Assembly: GCA_942159475.1 (NCBI GenBank)
Contig: OW804096.1
Span: 40,113,744 to 40,177,743 of the forward strand
DNA length: 64,000 nucleotides
Source of the DNA: Sthenelais limicola
Taxonomy: Eukaryota; Annelida; Polychaeta; Phyllodocida; Sigalionidae
Reading direction: 5' to 3'
A model generated the notes under the pieces. The model saw only the letters and a program-made list of their open reading frames with translations, was not told where the DNA came from and did not search any database. Shown here piece after piece: positions 29,939 through 42,000 of this stretch; position 1 is the first letter of the stretch; every line of letters begins with the position of its first letter. The position numbers and the translations under genes are program-made.

Positions 29939-30654
29939 AATTGGAGTTTCATACACTCTCCTATTACATAGGAGCAGTCAAGCCCACATCTATGCCAGTT
30001 CACGCACATGCGTTATTTAAACTGTTGACAAGTATTGGTGAGTATTCAAAGTTAAATTCTAAGTAGTGGTGCAATAGGTTTAAAAAACTCTTCTATTCTG
30101 TCGGTGATACGCTTTGACAGTTCGCGCAATCTCCAGGAATGACGAAACAAGCGTGGTGGTAAGTGAAGGGGGACGATAATAGAGGCTTTTCCCGTTGCAG
30201 TGTAAGTGAAACTCAAAGGCAAGATTTAGATGGGGAAATACTCAGCCAGCATTGGTAGGATATTCTGTATTAATATAGCTGGGGTAAAGAGCCTAGAAGC
30301 GAATTCGACATAGTGGAAAGTAGGCCCATAGCTAGGAATTTCAGGGACAGGCGAGTGAGATTATTTAGACTACTACGTCACGTGTCCCAGTTCCCCATCC
30401 CTTTTATCTATCCCAGTTTCCCCATCACTTCATCCCGTCAGAGTGCAATCATGCGGTCAGGCTCCGTGCCCCTAAACCCAGGGATTTAAACATAGGCATG
30501 ATAGGAACAATGAACTCTTCACGTTAATATTGAACACGTTCGATCTTTATTATGGATATCGATTTCGGATTATTCATTTATTTATCTTATCCGATACGGT
30601 ACGCCGGATAACATATTATATATAAACAGTTCCTGTCTGTCGATCTGGGGTTCT

Positions 30655-30732
30655 CCGATGGTTAAGATCGTTGTCTTATTTTGATTAATTCTACCGATGG
30701 TTAAGATCGTTGTCTTATTTTGATTAATTCTA
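30655..30732 (+). repeat. 39-bp tandem duplication
   Basis: Two identical copies of a unit starting CCGATGGTTAAGATCGTTGT, at 30,655 and 30,694. They fall in the presumed 5'UTR intron of DUSP12. Confidence 0.9.
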
Positions 30733-31021
30733 CCTACTACATCACTTGCATGTTAAGAAATGTATTGTAAACTAGTCATAAGGCCAGATAAGCCCTGATG
30801 GTACCAGGGCAAATCTTAGCACGTGCTCAGGTCAGGAGTCAGATTTTGTTTCTTCTAGTACGGTAGTGATTCTAACGACATTTTTAATGAGATTTCGCAC
30901 GGTTTTTTTAAAAACAAAAGTTTATGCATACTATCCACATTAAATTACCTGCCCTCTGTCACTATTATAATGTCTTTTTCATGTTATTTGCAGAAAGTCG
31001 CTTTTGGAAAGAAACTGAAAA

Positions 31022-34000
31022 ATGGCGATGAGTTTTATCCTCGATGGTTTATATCTGGGCAGTATGGACGATGTATATGCTTCCAAAAAGTTAAAAGAAG
31101 CCGGTGTCACGCACATTCTCACCATAGAAAGCAAGCCTGTCCCCAGGGAATTTTCCAAGGGACTGACCACAAAGTTTGTCCACGCGTTTGATATGGATGG
31201 TCAAGATCTACTCTCTCAAATGGAGGAAAGTTTTCAGTTTATAGACCAAGGCAGAGCAGCGGGTGGTGTCCTAGTTCACTGGTGAGATTTATTCTATTGT
31301 AGTTGTCCTATTTCTTTTTTTAAGGGCCTTGTCTTATGCCGACATTCAGCGGAGGAGTCATCCCTATAGCTTTGATACTTTTCCACGGAGGTTTCTCTGA
31401 GTGACTGTGAGGAAATCTGGAAAACATGTATTTTGCCGTCCCCTTGATGTCTGTTTAGTAATCCTCCACAGACACTAAATCCCAAATCATTTGTCATGGG
31501 TCATGTTATTATTCGGGGAGACACGTTGTTCTGTCAGGTATGTTGACATGATAGGAAGGGGAATCCCAGAATTCTGACATCACTTTTTTTTTACTCTACC
31601 CAAGGGACGGTATTACTTTGCACGTGGCAATGTTGACAAGTCTGGGAGTCGGCACCTCTTTTGTGACGTAAGACAGTGTAGTCTGGGAGTCGGCACCTCT
31701 TTTGTGACGTAAGACAGTGTAAGACAGTGTGACGTAAGCCAGTTGACAGCTCTCCGCTCGGCCGGTTGAAAGTAAAAGTAATGGCAAATGGAATCTGAAT
31801 GAAGGAAATGGAACGGAATTTTTTTGGGTGTTTCTGCATCTTATAGAAATGGTTGAAAGTAAAAGTAATGGCAAATGGAATCTGAATGAAGGAAACGGAA
31901 CGGAACTTTTTTGGGTGTTTCTGCATCTTATAGAACTGGTTGAAAGTAAAAGTAATGGCAAATGGAATCTGAATGAAGGAAACGGAACGGAACTTTTTTG
32001 GGTGTTTCTGCATCTTATAGAAATGGTTGAAAGTAAAAGTAATGGCAAATGGAATCTGAATGAAGGAAACGGAACGGAACTTTTTTGGGTGTTTCTGCAT
32101 CTTATAGAAATGGTTGAAAGTAAAAGTAATGTGATAAATCATGTTTTAAATATTTAGATGTTTATTAGCAAATATAAATGATTCGATTTAGGGAATTTTA
32201 TGATTATTAAAGTTGTTTAAGAACAAGCTGGATTAAACCATGAGGCTTTCATTTTTTTTACGAACGACTGACTTTTACGACCAACTTTTTTTTCGACCAA
32301 CTTTCAACTCTTTTTTTCCGACCAACTTTCAACTTTTTTTTTCGACCAACTTTCAACTTTTTTTCCGACCAACTTTCAACTTTTTTTTCAAAAAAACTTT
32401 CAACTTTTTTCCGGCCAACTTTCAACTTTTTTTTCAAAAAAACTTTCAACTTTCAACTTTTTTTCCGACCAACTTTCAACTTTTTTTTCAAAAAAACTTT
32501 CAACTTTCAACTTTTTTTCCAACCAACTTTCAACTTTTTTTCCGACAAACTTTCAACTTTTTTTTGACAAACTTTCAACTTTTTTTACGACCAACTTTCA
32601 ACTTTTTTTCGACCAACTTTCAACTTTTTTTACGACTACCCTCCCCCTTCTTCATCCTTCCCCCTACTCCTCTTCTCCCCTTCCCTCTTCTCACCTCTTG
32701 CTTTAAGTTATCATTTTCCTCCGTTTTAACTCCATAACGCCACAACGATTGAATACTATTACTTATGCCCCAAAAACGATTGAAAGCCCATACTTCAATT
32801 AATTCAGAAAGTTCAACTGTTTATAAGTAGATCTGATCTATCTGTCTGATAGATATCATATTAAAAAATGCGACTAGTATCATGTACCACACAGTCAAAC
32901 TAATAAATCTGACACCAATTGATATGGGGGAATATGAACTGGACAGAGGAAAAGGCTGATAAAAATGACATGAGGGCAGCTGTATGGTCGACCCGAATGG
33001 GGTCGGTAGACCCTTCTCAGGAATGTTAATACAAAAACCGATTTCATGCTGTCTTGTAATGTAATGAATGAAAGGGCCTTAATTATGCAATGCTAAAAAA
33101 ACATGTTAATATACAAGTGACTGATCCCCGTTGCGTCATGTCGTAGCATCTTCTACCTAGGTTTCCGTATTGACAGCAGCTAATCTCTTACAGTGGTTTC
33201 TATCCATATTATTTGGAAGAGGGGAGTTTAGTAGCCATCATCAGAATGAGCATGAGTTTGATCAACATACCCCAGTTGATCCGTATCAAGTTACTCGACC
33301 GGTCACCGGCACCCAATACGGACGTTGCCTCATCCGTCAAGCTATGTTTATATCTCGAACATATTCTTTTTCAGTTTTGTTGGACAGTCAAGAAGTTCTA
33401 CTGTTGTTCTAGCGTATCTCATGCAAAAATTAGATATGACTTTAGAGGATGCTACAGCCATGGTCACAAAAATTAGGCCATATATCAAGTAAGTTCATTA
33501 CATTTTGTAATGTGTTGTATTACGTTTTACCAGGCTGTTTAATTCAGATTTTAATTTATAGATCTTATAAATTAATAATGATACATCAGACGTGAATGTT
33601 GGTTTTTGCAGGCCCAATCCTGGTTTCAAATGCCAGCTTGAGCTATTTGAAACAATGGGCAATACAATCGATAGAACTAACATGGAATACAAGATCTACC
33701 GCCTCAACTACCTAGCAGAGCGCATGCAAGAAGGTAAAATATTGTATTTGTAATTCATTGCTGCTTCTGTGATCAATTAACGTATCACCAGCGCGGCCGT
33801 AGCCACGCCTCCACGGTCACATGACCCACTTTTGGGCACAGTCCCACAAACAAGCCCTCCCGCGTGGTAGACTCAATGCATAACAGTAGGAAATGTACCA
33901 TTTTCCTGAGGCCGGGAAGTGATAAAAGGGGGCAAAATAATTTGGAGAAAGATATTTTTAAAGTATAGGAACATGTTGGAGGTATATATACATCATTTCT

Positions 34001-37000
34001 TAAGACATGTATGAACTTTTTTCTGTGTGAATGGTGTTTATTTCAAGGTAGAGATGTATGAACTTGTAATGGAAATGTACTGTCCTAAACAGTCGTCGGT
34101 GACACTGACAGAATATTCAATGTAAGTCATCAAAGTATATGATACAGGTTATAACTATACAATTCTACTACTCCTTCCTCAATAACATATATGCTGCTTC
34201 ATAAAGAACAAAATAGAAATCTTTATCAAGGAACTGACTGCCCTTGTCTCACTGTCCCAAACCAGTCATAATCGGACTATTATTGTTGCTGGGTCAACGA
34301 TTTGCACAGATCCCGTCCCAGTTCAGCAAATTATTTTGTCCATATCTCAGTCTAATCTTCTTTTTTTTTATAAGTAAAAGGAAAACTCACTTGCTACGAG
34401 AAACACGGTCGTTCCCATTGAACCAGTTGGTATGTCCAAGATTATTAAAATTTAAAAAGTTACTCCACTATATTACCAAATGGCCCTAAGGCTAATCTTT
34501 ATATATGCTTCATAACGGGTAATCGACTCTTCTTTTAATCTTTTTACAAAGCAGTCCCGATCATTCTCAGTCCTCAACATGAATGGTAAACTATTCCACA
34601 GCCGTCTCCCTTTAATAAAAAACACTTCCCCGGAAATGATACCCTTAGCTATTACCCTGTAGTGAAACGGCAAGATAAATAAGGGAACCTATCATGTAAT
34701 CCAGGTCCAGGGACCTGGAAAACATGACTTACCTCACATTTTAATTCAATTCCTCATTTGCAATTATAAAAATCCGGAGAAATCCAGTTGTTATTGTCTG
34801 TGTACATGTGTAGTCCTATAGCACTCCTCACTGGAGAGACCAGTGAGTGACCCTTGTTTGTGGGACTGTTTGGGTCAGGGCGATCGGACGCACACGTGGC
34901 GGTCATCTGTTTATGGTTTTAAGGTATGTGATTGGTCAACCCCTTCCTGCGCTCAGTGGCCGGCGATACATTAATTGCAGGGTTCCCGCGGGTCTTAAAA
35001 AGTCATTAAAAGTCATGAATTCTGAGTTTGGGTTTTTAAGGGCCTTAAAAGTCATTAATTTTCACTGTGAGTCATTAAAAAGTCATGAAAAACTATCTGA
35101 GTCCCCTCCCTGACCATATTCTGCATTGAAAAAGTTGTGCAGCCAGCTAAAAATCCTAAATAGCCACCTTACACAAAACTTAGTGACATCCCTGGATCTG
35201 CTAAGTAGAAGTGAAAAATCTATAAAATTGTAGCACTGAAGTGCACTGAAGTCTCTAAGGAAATTATGCTGAAAATACACCAAAGCCACCATTCTTCATG
35301 TAAAACTAAAAGTAAAAAATTGTAAAAGTACAAGTCTATATTTCTATCTTTTATGTGAATCAAAGTCAGAAGTTTATATTATCATTTGGACAATATTTAA
35401 CCCCCAAAAATGCTGAAAATGCACTAGAGCAAAGAAAACCCTCTGGCTTCTGGGGCCCTAAGCAGGCCCCAGACCCCACGCTTTAATGGCTGAGATAGTG
35501 TCTCGCACATCTGACTTAAAAAAGTTGGCATCTACATTGTATTCAATACAAGTATTCATTGTTTTAAGAAATGTATTCATTGATTTTGAGGAGATTACAT
35601 TGATATGTTTAAAAAGGTCATAAATAATCGGCTAACATGACTTCATTTGGTCATTAAAAAGTCATTAAAAAATGGCGGAATTGGTCATTAAAAGTCATGA
35701 AAAATGATGGGCTCTGGGCCGCGGGAACCCTGAATTGTGATCTACCTTTCATGATTATCTCACTGATTTTGGACATAAATCAAAATAAATAACTATTGTA
35801 AACATCACATAGTGATTTCGATTCATACATTCCAAGTGCCGTATCCTAAGGAAGAGAATACCGTCTTTATTTTGTCTTATTACAATTTCATGTTATATAC
35901 ATGAAAGAGTATTCAATTAAAAGAAATATTTAAAAAAAAAACCGTTAGGCCAAGACCAGCAAAATGCACCATACTTTTGTGGGAGTAGCCTATCTCATCT
36001 CATTGAGCCCCATTGTCGTGATTATGACTGAGACTTACAGCCAGCGTCAAACCATCCACTATCGCTGGTATGAGAGGCGGGCCTACCCTAAACCATTGAG
36101 TGGAGGGGAGGGCCTGATATCTACCTCCCTACTTATTGCAACCACTCCCTTTTCTCTGATAGCTCACCTTCAGACCAGTGTCCCGGAAGATATGCTGTCA
36201 GCCGATCCCTTACACAACCAAGCGGGACACGGAGAAGGTTTCTTCAAGTGCAGAAAATGCAGGTTTGTCAATTTGTTGTTGTTGATACTTTTATTCATTG
36301 AATAATATTGATACGATCGGTGGGCCTAATCTCCCTACATAGGGAGGGTTCCAAGTCCTACCGGACACATTGTTCTACAAATAATGGTAACAATACAGCT
36401 GAGATGGGAAAGATGATATGATGATGATATGATGGGAAAGATGATATCTTCGACTTGTGTTATGGAAACAAGTAAAAGACATGGCTATTGACATTAGAGC
36501 ACCAACAAATATTCCATGCTGAAAATGCCATGTTTTCTATAGATTTTACACTACTGTTAGTCACATAATTCCATGCGAATCAGGATACTGGCTGCGCAAA
36601 TCCCCTATTCGTATTTCTTTGCTCATGCATACTTACTTCATTCATTGCAGGAGACCACTATTCAAGGCCTCCGCCCTCCTCTCTCACCTGACTGGCCGTG
36701 GTGGAGCAGCGTTTGACTGGAGATCAAGGCTATCTGCTGAAGAGCTTGGTTTAGACAGCAAAGATAGGGATGAGTGTAAACAATCCTTGTTCATCGAACC
36801 TGTACAATGGATGGGTTCCTATATCATGCAACAAGCAGGCAAAGTGAGTCCTTACACTGATTTACAGCAGGGAACTTGATTCGATTTGATATGCATTTAT
36901 TTAATCTCTCGGTATTGGACAAGAAGAGTCAGTTATCTCCAACCAAGGGAGGTTTTCAATACCTCCTGATACTTTACAATGTATATTTTTCTGAGATGGA

Positions 37001-38304
37001 CAATACCACGAGCCGCTCCATGTATACGTTTTTTTTACGCAGTTTTCCAGTAGAAGGCTGACACGACGTCTTAGCTCATACAAATCCAAATTGTTGGTCG
37101 TTCTGGGGAAAAGTTTCACAAAATCTTAAGATGTATGTTGTACCTATTCTACCGTAAAACATGTACTTGAGGACACCTCTAACCCAAACAACTCGCCCAT
37201 ATGGATTGTTTCAGCCAATTTGTATACTGTATATTAGCAGAACTACTCATACATTGTATATAATGTCAGGAATGTGTGGGAAACTGTACTATATTCAGGA
37301 AGGTAAAAGTAAAAACACATCCCTGCTGTAACATTGCCACATAATGAAATTCGTTTCGTGGTGAGACTGATCTGTTACTGATCGTATGGATCTAACCAAA
37401 TGCATTTTGCTTTCAGTTAAGCTGTCCAAAATGCAACGCAAAACTAGGTTCATTTTCTTGGTTTGGTAAGTTTCACTTGAGATATTCAACAAGTAGTTCT
37501 GTTTAGCCAATATAGGATCACACTAAAAACCCATTTCCACTGAACTCATTTCATATCCATAATATTGAAGCATTTTTCTTATAATTGGCTAAACTTTCAA
37601 ATGTGTTTTCTATGGATATTAGACCACATTAATTCCTAATAATATAAATGACTAAATCATAGATCTGCAGAATATCATTAAAAATGAACTAACCACCTGA
37701 TACAATGTTAGGCCCCGAAAAAGGAGGGTGGGTAATTTTTTATCTTTTTTGTCTTGGGAGAGCCACCATGCAGGAACTGATGAAATCCGTTTTCTGTCTA
37801 TTTCATAACGTGTAGTTGTTTCAAACATAAGAAATGTACACTTTAAGAGTTTTCTGGTTAGGAATGAAGACGTGTTTTCCTACCTTTATTAGCTTTTTGT
37901 AAAAAAAATAAAAAAATTTAGGGACGGTCAAAACAAGTTTTAGGTGGGGTAAGTGTTTTTAGGTGGGGCGGGGGTAAATTAGAAACAAACCTATTTTTTT
38001 GGCCTTGGAAACTAAACTCTAAAGTTTCTCATTGCTCAACGCTTCTTGCCCTCCAGGTGAGAACTGCCCGTGTGGAACCTGGATCACTCCCGCCTTCCAC
38101 GTCCAGCCTTCCAAAGTAGACGAATGTAAACCCAGACTCGTGGCACCACCTGTCGCATTATGTAGGAAACCTGCTGCTGCTGTTGCGCCACTAACGTCAG
38201 ACGTAAAAACATTATCGACCCAGGATCTGCCTCCCACCTCTGACGACACTTCAGTCCACGATAAATCCGGTCTAGTAAATGATATGTCAAACCTTAAGAC
38301 ATGA
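31022..38304 (+). CDS. DUSP12: Dual-specificity protein phosphatase 12 orthologue (7 coding exons)
   Basis: Coding exons: 31022-31281, 33375-33488, 33612-33733, 36163-36262, 36651-36843, 37417-37465, 38057-38304. All have GT..AG borders and agreeing phases, and together they give 361 aa (human DUSP12 is about 340). The N-terminal phosphatase domain starts FILDGLYLGS. It has a candidate general acid Asp57 and, across the exon 1/2 junction, the signature HCFVGQSRS with catalytic Cys87 and Arg93. The C-terminal zinc-binding region shows FFKCRKCRRPLF, the conserved FIEPVQWM, CPKCNAKLGSFSWFG and CPCGTWITPAF, all hallmarks of DUSP12/Yvh1. An in-frame TGA at 31016 and the AAAATGG context fix the start. 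A 5' acceptor (TTATTTGCAG, exon from 30,994) implies a non-coding first exon. Yvh1/DUSP12 proteins dephosphorylate Tyr/Ser/Thr and act in late 60S ribosome maturation; this role is from family knowledge. Confidence 0.93.
31640..31722 (+). repeat. 41-bp tandem duplication in DUSP12 intron 1
   Basis: GTCTGGGAGTCGGCACCTCT, followed by tttgtgacgtaagacagtgta, occurs at 31,640 and 31,681. A shorter echo (aagacagtgtgacgtaag) follows. Confidence 0.85.
31764..32131 (+). repeat. 87-bp minisatellite in DUSP12 intron 1
   Basis: About 4.2 copies of an 87-bp unit starting GGTTGAAAGTAAAAGTAATG, at 31,764, 31,851, 31,938, 32,025 and 32,112 (partial). The copies differ at very few bases. Because 87 is a multiple of three, frames on both strands stay open through the array (29-residue repeats). 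It lies wholly within intron 1, so translation is not expected. Confidence 0.95.
32280..32636 (+). repeat. Degenerate CAACTTTCAACTTTTTTT array in DUSP12 intron 1
   Basis: Roughly 16-20 irregular copies of a ~20-bp unit (CGACCAACTTTCAACTTTTTT), with variants ccgacc, aaaaaa and gacaaa. The T-run length varies between units. The Phe/Asn-rich frame read through it is a repeat artefact. Confidence 0.9.
34978..35732. mobile_element. 755-bp inverted-terminal-repeat DNA transposon in DUSP12 intron 3
   Basis: The element starts CAGGGTTCCCGCGG and ends with the exact complement CCGCGGGAACCCTG. It is flanked on both sides by AATTG (34,973-34,977 and 35,733-35,737), a 5-bp target-site duplication. Subterminal regions carry many copies of GTCATTAAAAGTCATGAA-like repeats on both sides. 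There is no coding capacity, so it is non-autonomous. The CAGGG terminus suggests a cut-and-paste family (hAT-like is possible), but a 5-bp duplication is not the usual 8 bp, so the superfamily is left open. Confidence 0.8.
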
Positions 38305-39540
38305 TTGCATGTGTAGTACTTTGTCATTATTTTTTTAATCTCTGGTTCTCCTGATTCTGAGAGCACCCCTATTGTTTTTTTTCAGGAACAACTGTGGATC
38401 TCATGTAGAATTCTGTATCTGTTTAAAGGCTAAAGCATGTGCTCCACTGGGGCGGTATGTAGTGCGATAAAGGTGCCGCGTGCGAAATATAAAGGATGGG
38501 TTAATTCTGAACCCTTGAATATAAAGGATGGGTTAATTCTGAACCCTTAAAAAAAATATGGATTTCCAGGAAGGGATATAAATAACTGTATCACATGTAT
38601 GATGTTCAACTAATTGTACGTCATACCGCACCAGTGGAAAATCTTCTATATATGTGAATATGTGGTCTACAATCCACATCCATGGGTTATGTACATGAAT
38701 CTTAAATTATACCGAAATCTTGTAAAATTTGATCTGGATTAGAAGAGATCACGTGAGAAGTAGGGCATGCGTCAACCACTCTTTTACAAAACGAAGCAAG
38801 TCATTATTGAGAGGCTACTAAAGTCAACGAGTTTGAAATATCATGCGCATCATATACATCATTGTGATCGACAAACTCCTTAATAAGGCTTACTAGGACA
38901 TGAATTTTCTCTGTACCTTACCTCAGCATTAACATCTCCCATGAATATCAGCTCGTCATACACTAGGCCTTCAATACAATTTTCCAACTCTAGTATTAAT
39001 ACATCGCTTTGTTTGTGTTGTTAGTCTGCTGTAAACGGAACAAATGGACGAAGCAAATGCGTGTACTAGCTGTATACGAATTTAATTCCCTCTATGGACA
39101 AAGCACTAGATCATGTTACTTCATCCGTCCTCCCCCCCCCCCCCATGTCACCCTCACCCCACCATCACACCTCATCCACTCACAAATCCTAGATAAAGGA
39201 AAGTCTTAAGTTTGTCACACACAAACATTTATCCTAGATGTATAACAAATAATTCAGGGTGCGGCAGAAGACCCGGGTCTCACCCGAACTGCATTAATCT
39301 TGGCCAGAGCCATACTATTAACCTGAATAAAATTCGTTTTGAAAAAACACATTTACTTTGTCAAACTGTAAAATGAGATAGCCTGATTGTGAAGCACCAA
39401 GGAAGCTACTATTGGTGAAGTTGACAGGGGGGTCCATTATGAGGAGTGAGTAATAAGGATTACGTCTGGAGGCAAGAATAGCTTGTAGTAGACTGTTTAA
39501 TATCGGGTGAGTTGCTCAGTACATATCTAAGCTCGGGGCT
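38305..39540. other. DUSP12 3' flank
   Basis: No coding sequence was seen. An AATAAA at 39,325-39,330 is the first canonical poly(A) signal I noticed downstream of DUSP12, but a UTR of 1 kb is only a guess. A 32-bp tandem duplication (aatataaaggatgggttaat..) lies at 38,486-38,549 and a C homopolymer near 39,130-39,143. Confidence 0.4.
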
Positions 39541-39556
39541 TCCACCCCAGAAGCAT

Positions 39557-39593
39557 GCCCCTCTTGATTGGCACCTTGCCAATCAAGAGGGGC
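39557..39593 (+). repeat. Perfect 17-bp hairpin at the end of the DIRS remnant
   Basis: The left arm GCCCCTCTTGATTGGCA (39,557-39,573) and right arm TGCCAATCAAGAGGGGC (39,577-39,593) are exact complements around a 3-nt loop. A T-run (ctcttttt) follows. It sits about 80 bp beyond the DIRS RNase H frame's end, consistent with a terminal structure of that element. Confidence 0.85.
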
Positions 39594-39676
39594 TCTTTTT
39601 CTTTAGAATTATTAATACCGTTTACGTTCTGAAATATAGAGATTATGTCTCGTCCATCACATAGTGATCCGAGACT

Positions 39677-40474
39677 CTACGAGATGTACGCGCATGCGCG
39701 ACACACACCAGTCCAATCTGCTTGGACGTTAAGTTTCCCTGGCACATGGGCTGCCACCAGCCAATTGTTTGATTCCTCAGCCCAGTTCCAAATTCTCTTC
39801 GCTATCTTTTGACATTCTCTCGACTTCACACCTCCCATTTTGTTTATGTATGCTACCGTGACTGTATTATCCGTCATTACTTTTATACAAGCGTGGTTTA
39901 CTTTGCACAGGCTCAGCAGGCCTAGGTGGACTGCCGCTAACTCTTTAACATTTATGTGCCAGAGCAACTCTGAGTCTTTCCATCTTCCATTAGCTTTACG
40001 TTCTTCCACTACTGCTCCCCATCCTGCATTTGATGCATCGCAGTACATGAGTAAGTTCGGTTCAATGCTCCTGATATTTCTTAAGGCTAAGTTAACATTG
40101 TCTCTCCACCAGAACATGTTCTCTCTCCCCTCCAACGAGGGGGTCATGTGCGCTGCAAAGTTTCCCTTTGATCGTTTCAATGCATCTATCTTGTCACACT
40201 CTAACTCTTAGATATGGTTTCCCCCGTATTCTGCTGCTACCGCATAGGCTATCATCGACCAATTATCCCTGCCACTTCCTTTATGGAAGCTGAGTCTTCC
40301 TTTTCCTTTCCCTCTGTAGTTGCCTTTTCCCCTGGGGGGAGGCTTTTCAAGTTTCCTTTTGACTTTGAAAGTCGCATCACTCTCGTCTAACGACTCTTTC
40401 AGATTTCCACCCATTAGCCACTCCGGGGTAGATGGGGTGGAGGCCGAGAGAAGGTCCCTGTATCTGTAATCCAC
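39677..40474 (-). pseudogene. Internally deleted DIRS retrotransposon: gag tail joined to RNase H
   Basis: On the minus strand, 40,474-40,208 encodes a gag-like tail with a basic GKGNYRGKGKGR stretch. After a stop it runs directly into 40,180-39,677, a DIRS-type RNase H: MYCDASNAGWGAV (first Asp), HINVKELAAVHLGL (Glu), MTDNTVTVAYINKMGG (Asp) and HVPGKLNVQAD (final Asp). This cotton-like order is the DIRS/Ngaro RNase H signature. The reverse transcriptase that should lie between is absent, and the frame is lost just after NVQAD, so no methylase or tyrosine recombinase remains. It is a dead copy. Confidence 0.75.
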
Positions 40475-40551
40475 GTTAGACTTAAGATTTGGTGATGATT
40501 TGACAATGGCGAGTCAGGCCCAAAGAACACCAATGTTTGGTATCTTCAACC

Positions 40552-40923
40552 TTAGACAAGCTTAGTGGACTGTAGTTCGTCTGCCTTAACAAAGGTGGCA
40601 GAGCAGTGTCTTAACAAAAGCTTGCCACAACCAAGGGGCACGACGGTAGATGGAGTGGAAGGTCCTCGTTTGGTATGAGGGGAAGAAGCGTTTCTTGCCC
40701 CCTCAAAGATAGGTAGTCCACTGCTCTTGATAGAACAGTACTGTGCCAGGCCTGCTCTGGCTAGTCGGGCATTACGAGCACAGCTCTGCACTGGTCTTCG
40801 GAGATCTTTCGTTGGCACCGATCTATGATTTAATCTCAGATTAATATCTTTGGTAATAGATGTAACCCATTGTGTCCGCAGGGTTTGCCATCCACAAAAA
40901 CATTTCCTTCTCTTGGAAAACAT
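40552..40923 (-). pseudogene. Upstream fragment of the DIRS-like remnant (unassigned frame)
   Basis: A 123-codon minus-strand frame lies directly upstream of the gag-like tail in the same orientation. It is basic and Ser/Arg-rich with no motif I can name. Position suggests it is a rearranged part of the same element. Confidence 0.25.
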
Positions 40924-41415
40924 TTTCAGGTATTTAGATCTCTAGCTCTTCTTGCCGCGTATTCAGCCTTGGATAATCTGTCTCGTAATTTTTTAGGAAG
41001 ATCCTTTTTAATCCACACTTTGTAGATTGCTACATGGATGGATGTAGATAGTTAATTACCATACACAAACTAAAATTATCAAGTACATAATTTAGAAGGC
41101 TACTTTCCTTTAACTGCCAGATCAGAGAAAAGTGAAATGATGGGGTTTAAAAAAACCAGCTTTACTGGTGCATACAATATATTCGCAACCCGTGTCCTCA
41201 CCTCATCCCCCTGTATCAAAAGAGACTCACCAACATTGATCAAACACGCTCTCTATCAAAACTCATCCGAACACCAAACAAAATGGTCTCTGTTTGAAAA
41301 TGTCATTTCTCACACCGAGGGGTTTGTGCCCTTTCTCTTATTGAACTAATGACAGGGATCCTCTCCTTCCTGGAGGTTGGCCTGACTGCTATTAGACAGG
41401 TTTAGCAACTCCAAC
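40924..41415. other. No gene recognised between transposon remnants
   Basis: A 70-codon plus-strand frame at 41,137-41,349 has no recognisable family. The sequence otherwise looks like degraded repeat. Confidence 0.4.
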
Positions 41416-41931
41416 CTATTGCCGCTCAATGCTCAACACTAACCTATCCTGATCGATGGAGATAGGTTCAAACATACATTCAAGAAGAGATTCTTGATTA
41501 AGGGAAGTGGAGATACGTTCAGTGCTAAACCTCCCTATTGACAAATCAACCTCCGCAACATCAACCCATTCCATCTGACCGCCAGCACTCTTGATGAGGA
41601 CCTCATCCCTTCTCTGTCTGATGATAGTTGTGACCTTTGTTTTTTTGGAGTTTCCCGGATACACATTTTTTCCCCTTGTGGATTAAGTTATGCTGTTTTG
41701 AGTGCCTTTTTGGAAGACTACCCACAAGCATTGAATGTACACTGGCAGATCATTTTGCCGCCACTGAAGGGCAATATAGGTCATAAGGTATTTTTGTAAT
41801 GAGATGATGCTCTCGGCTTGATGAATGACAGAGCCATCTGTTGCAACAAACTTCCAAACTGGGGAACAATTTCGATGAGGTTCATTATGTTCTGATGCAA
41901 CAAGACCATTTTGACTCTTCCTTTGTTTCAC
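41416..41931 (-). pseudogene. Degraded fragments, probably tail of the expanded-family element
   Basis: Two 82-codon minus-strand frames (41,931-41,683 and 41,664-41,416) follow the HEEADTRI/TNAPGRSAFN-type sequence in the same orientation. The second begins MYPGNSKKTKVTTIIRQRRD. Neither has a motif I can assign. Continuity of orientation is the only support for grouping them with their neighbours. Confidence 0.25.
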
Positions 41932-42000
41932 TGGAACTGGTCCAGGAAGGAATCACTAATCAGGCAGCATTAATTTCAAACTGCTATGCAATGAGTGCTA

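Noticed and set aside
31591..32157. Repeat proteins of 29-residue units on both strands
   Set aside because: They are translations of the intronic 87-bp minisatellite, open only because one unit lacks stops. The array lies between phase-matched DUSP12 exons.
32240..32737. 165-codon Phe/Asn-rich protein
   Set aside because: It is a direct translation of the TTTCAACTTTTTTT array, with no start or splice context or family similarity.
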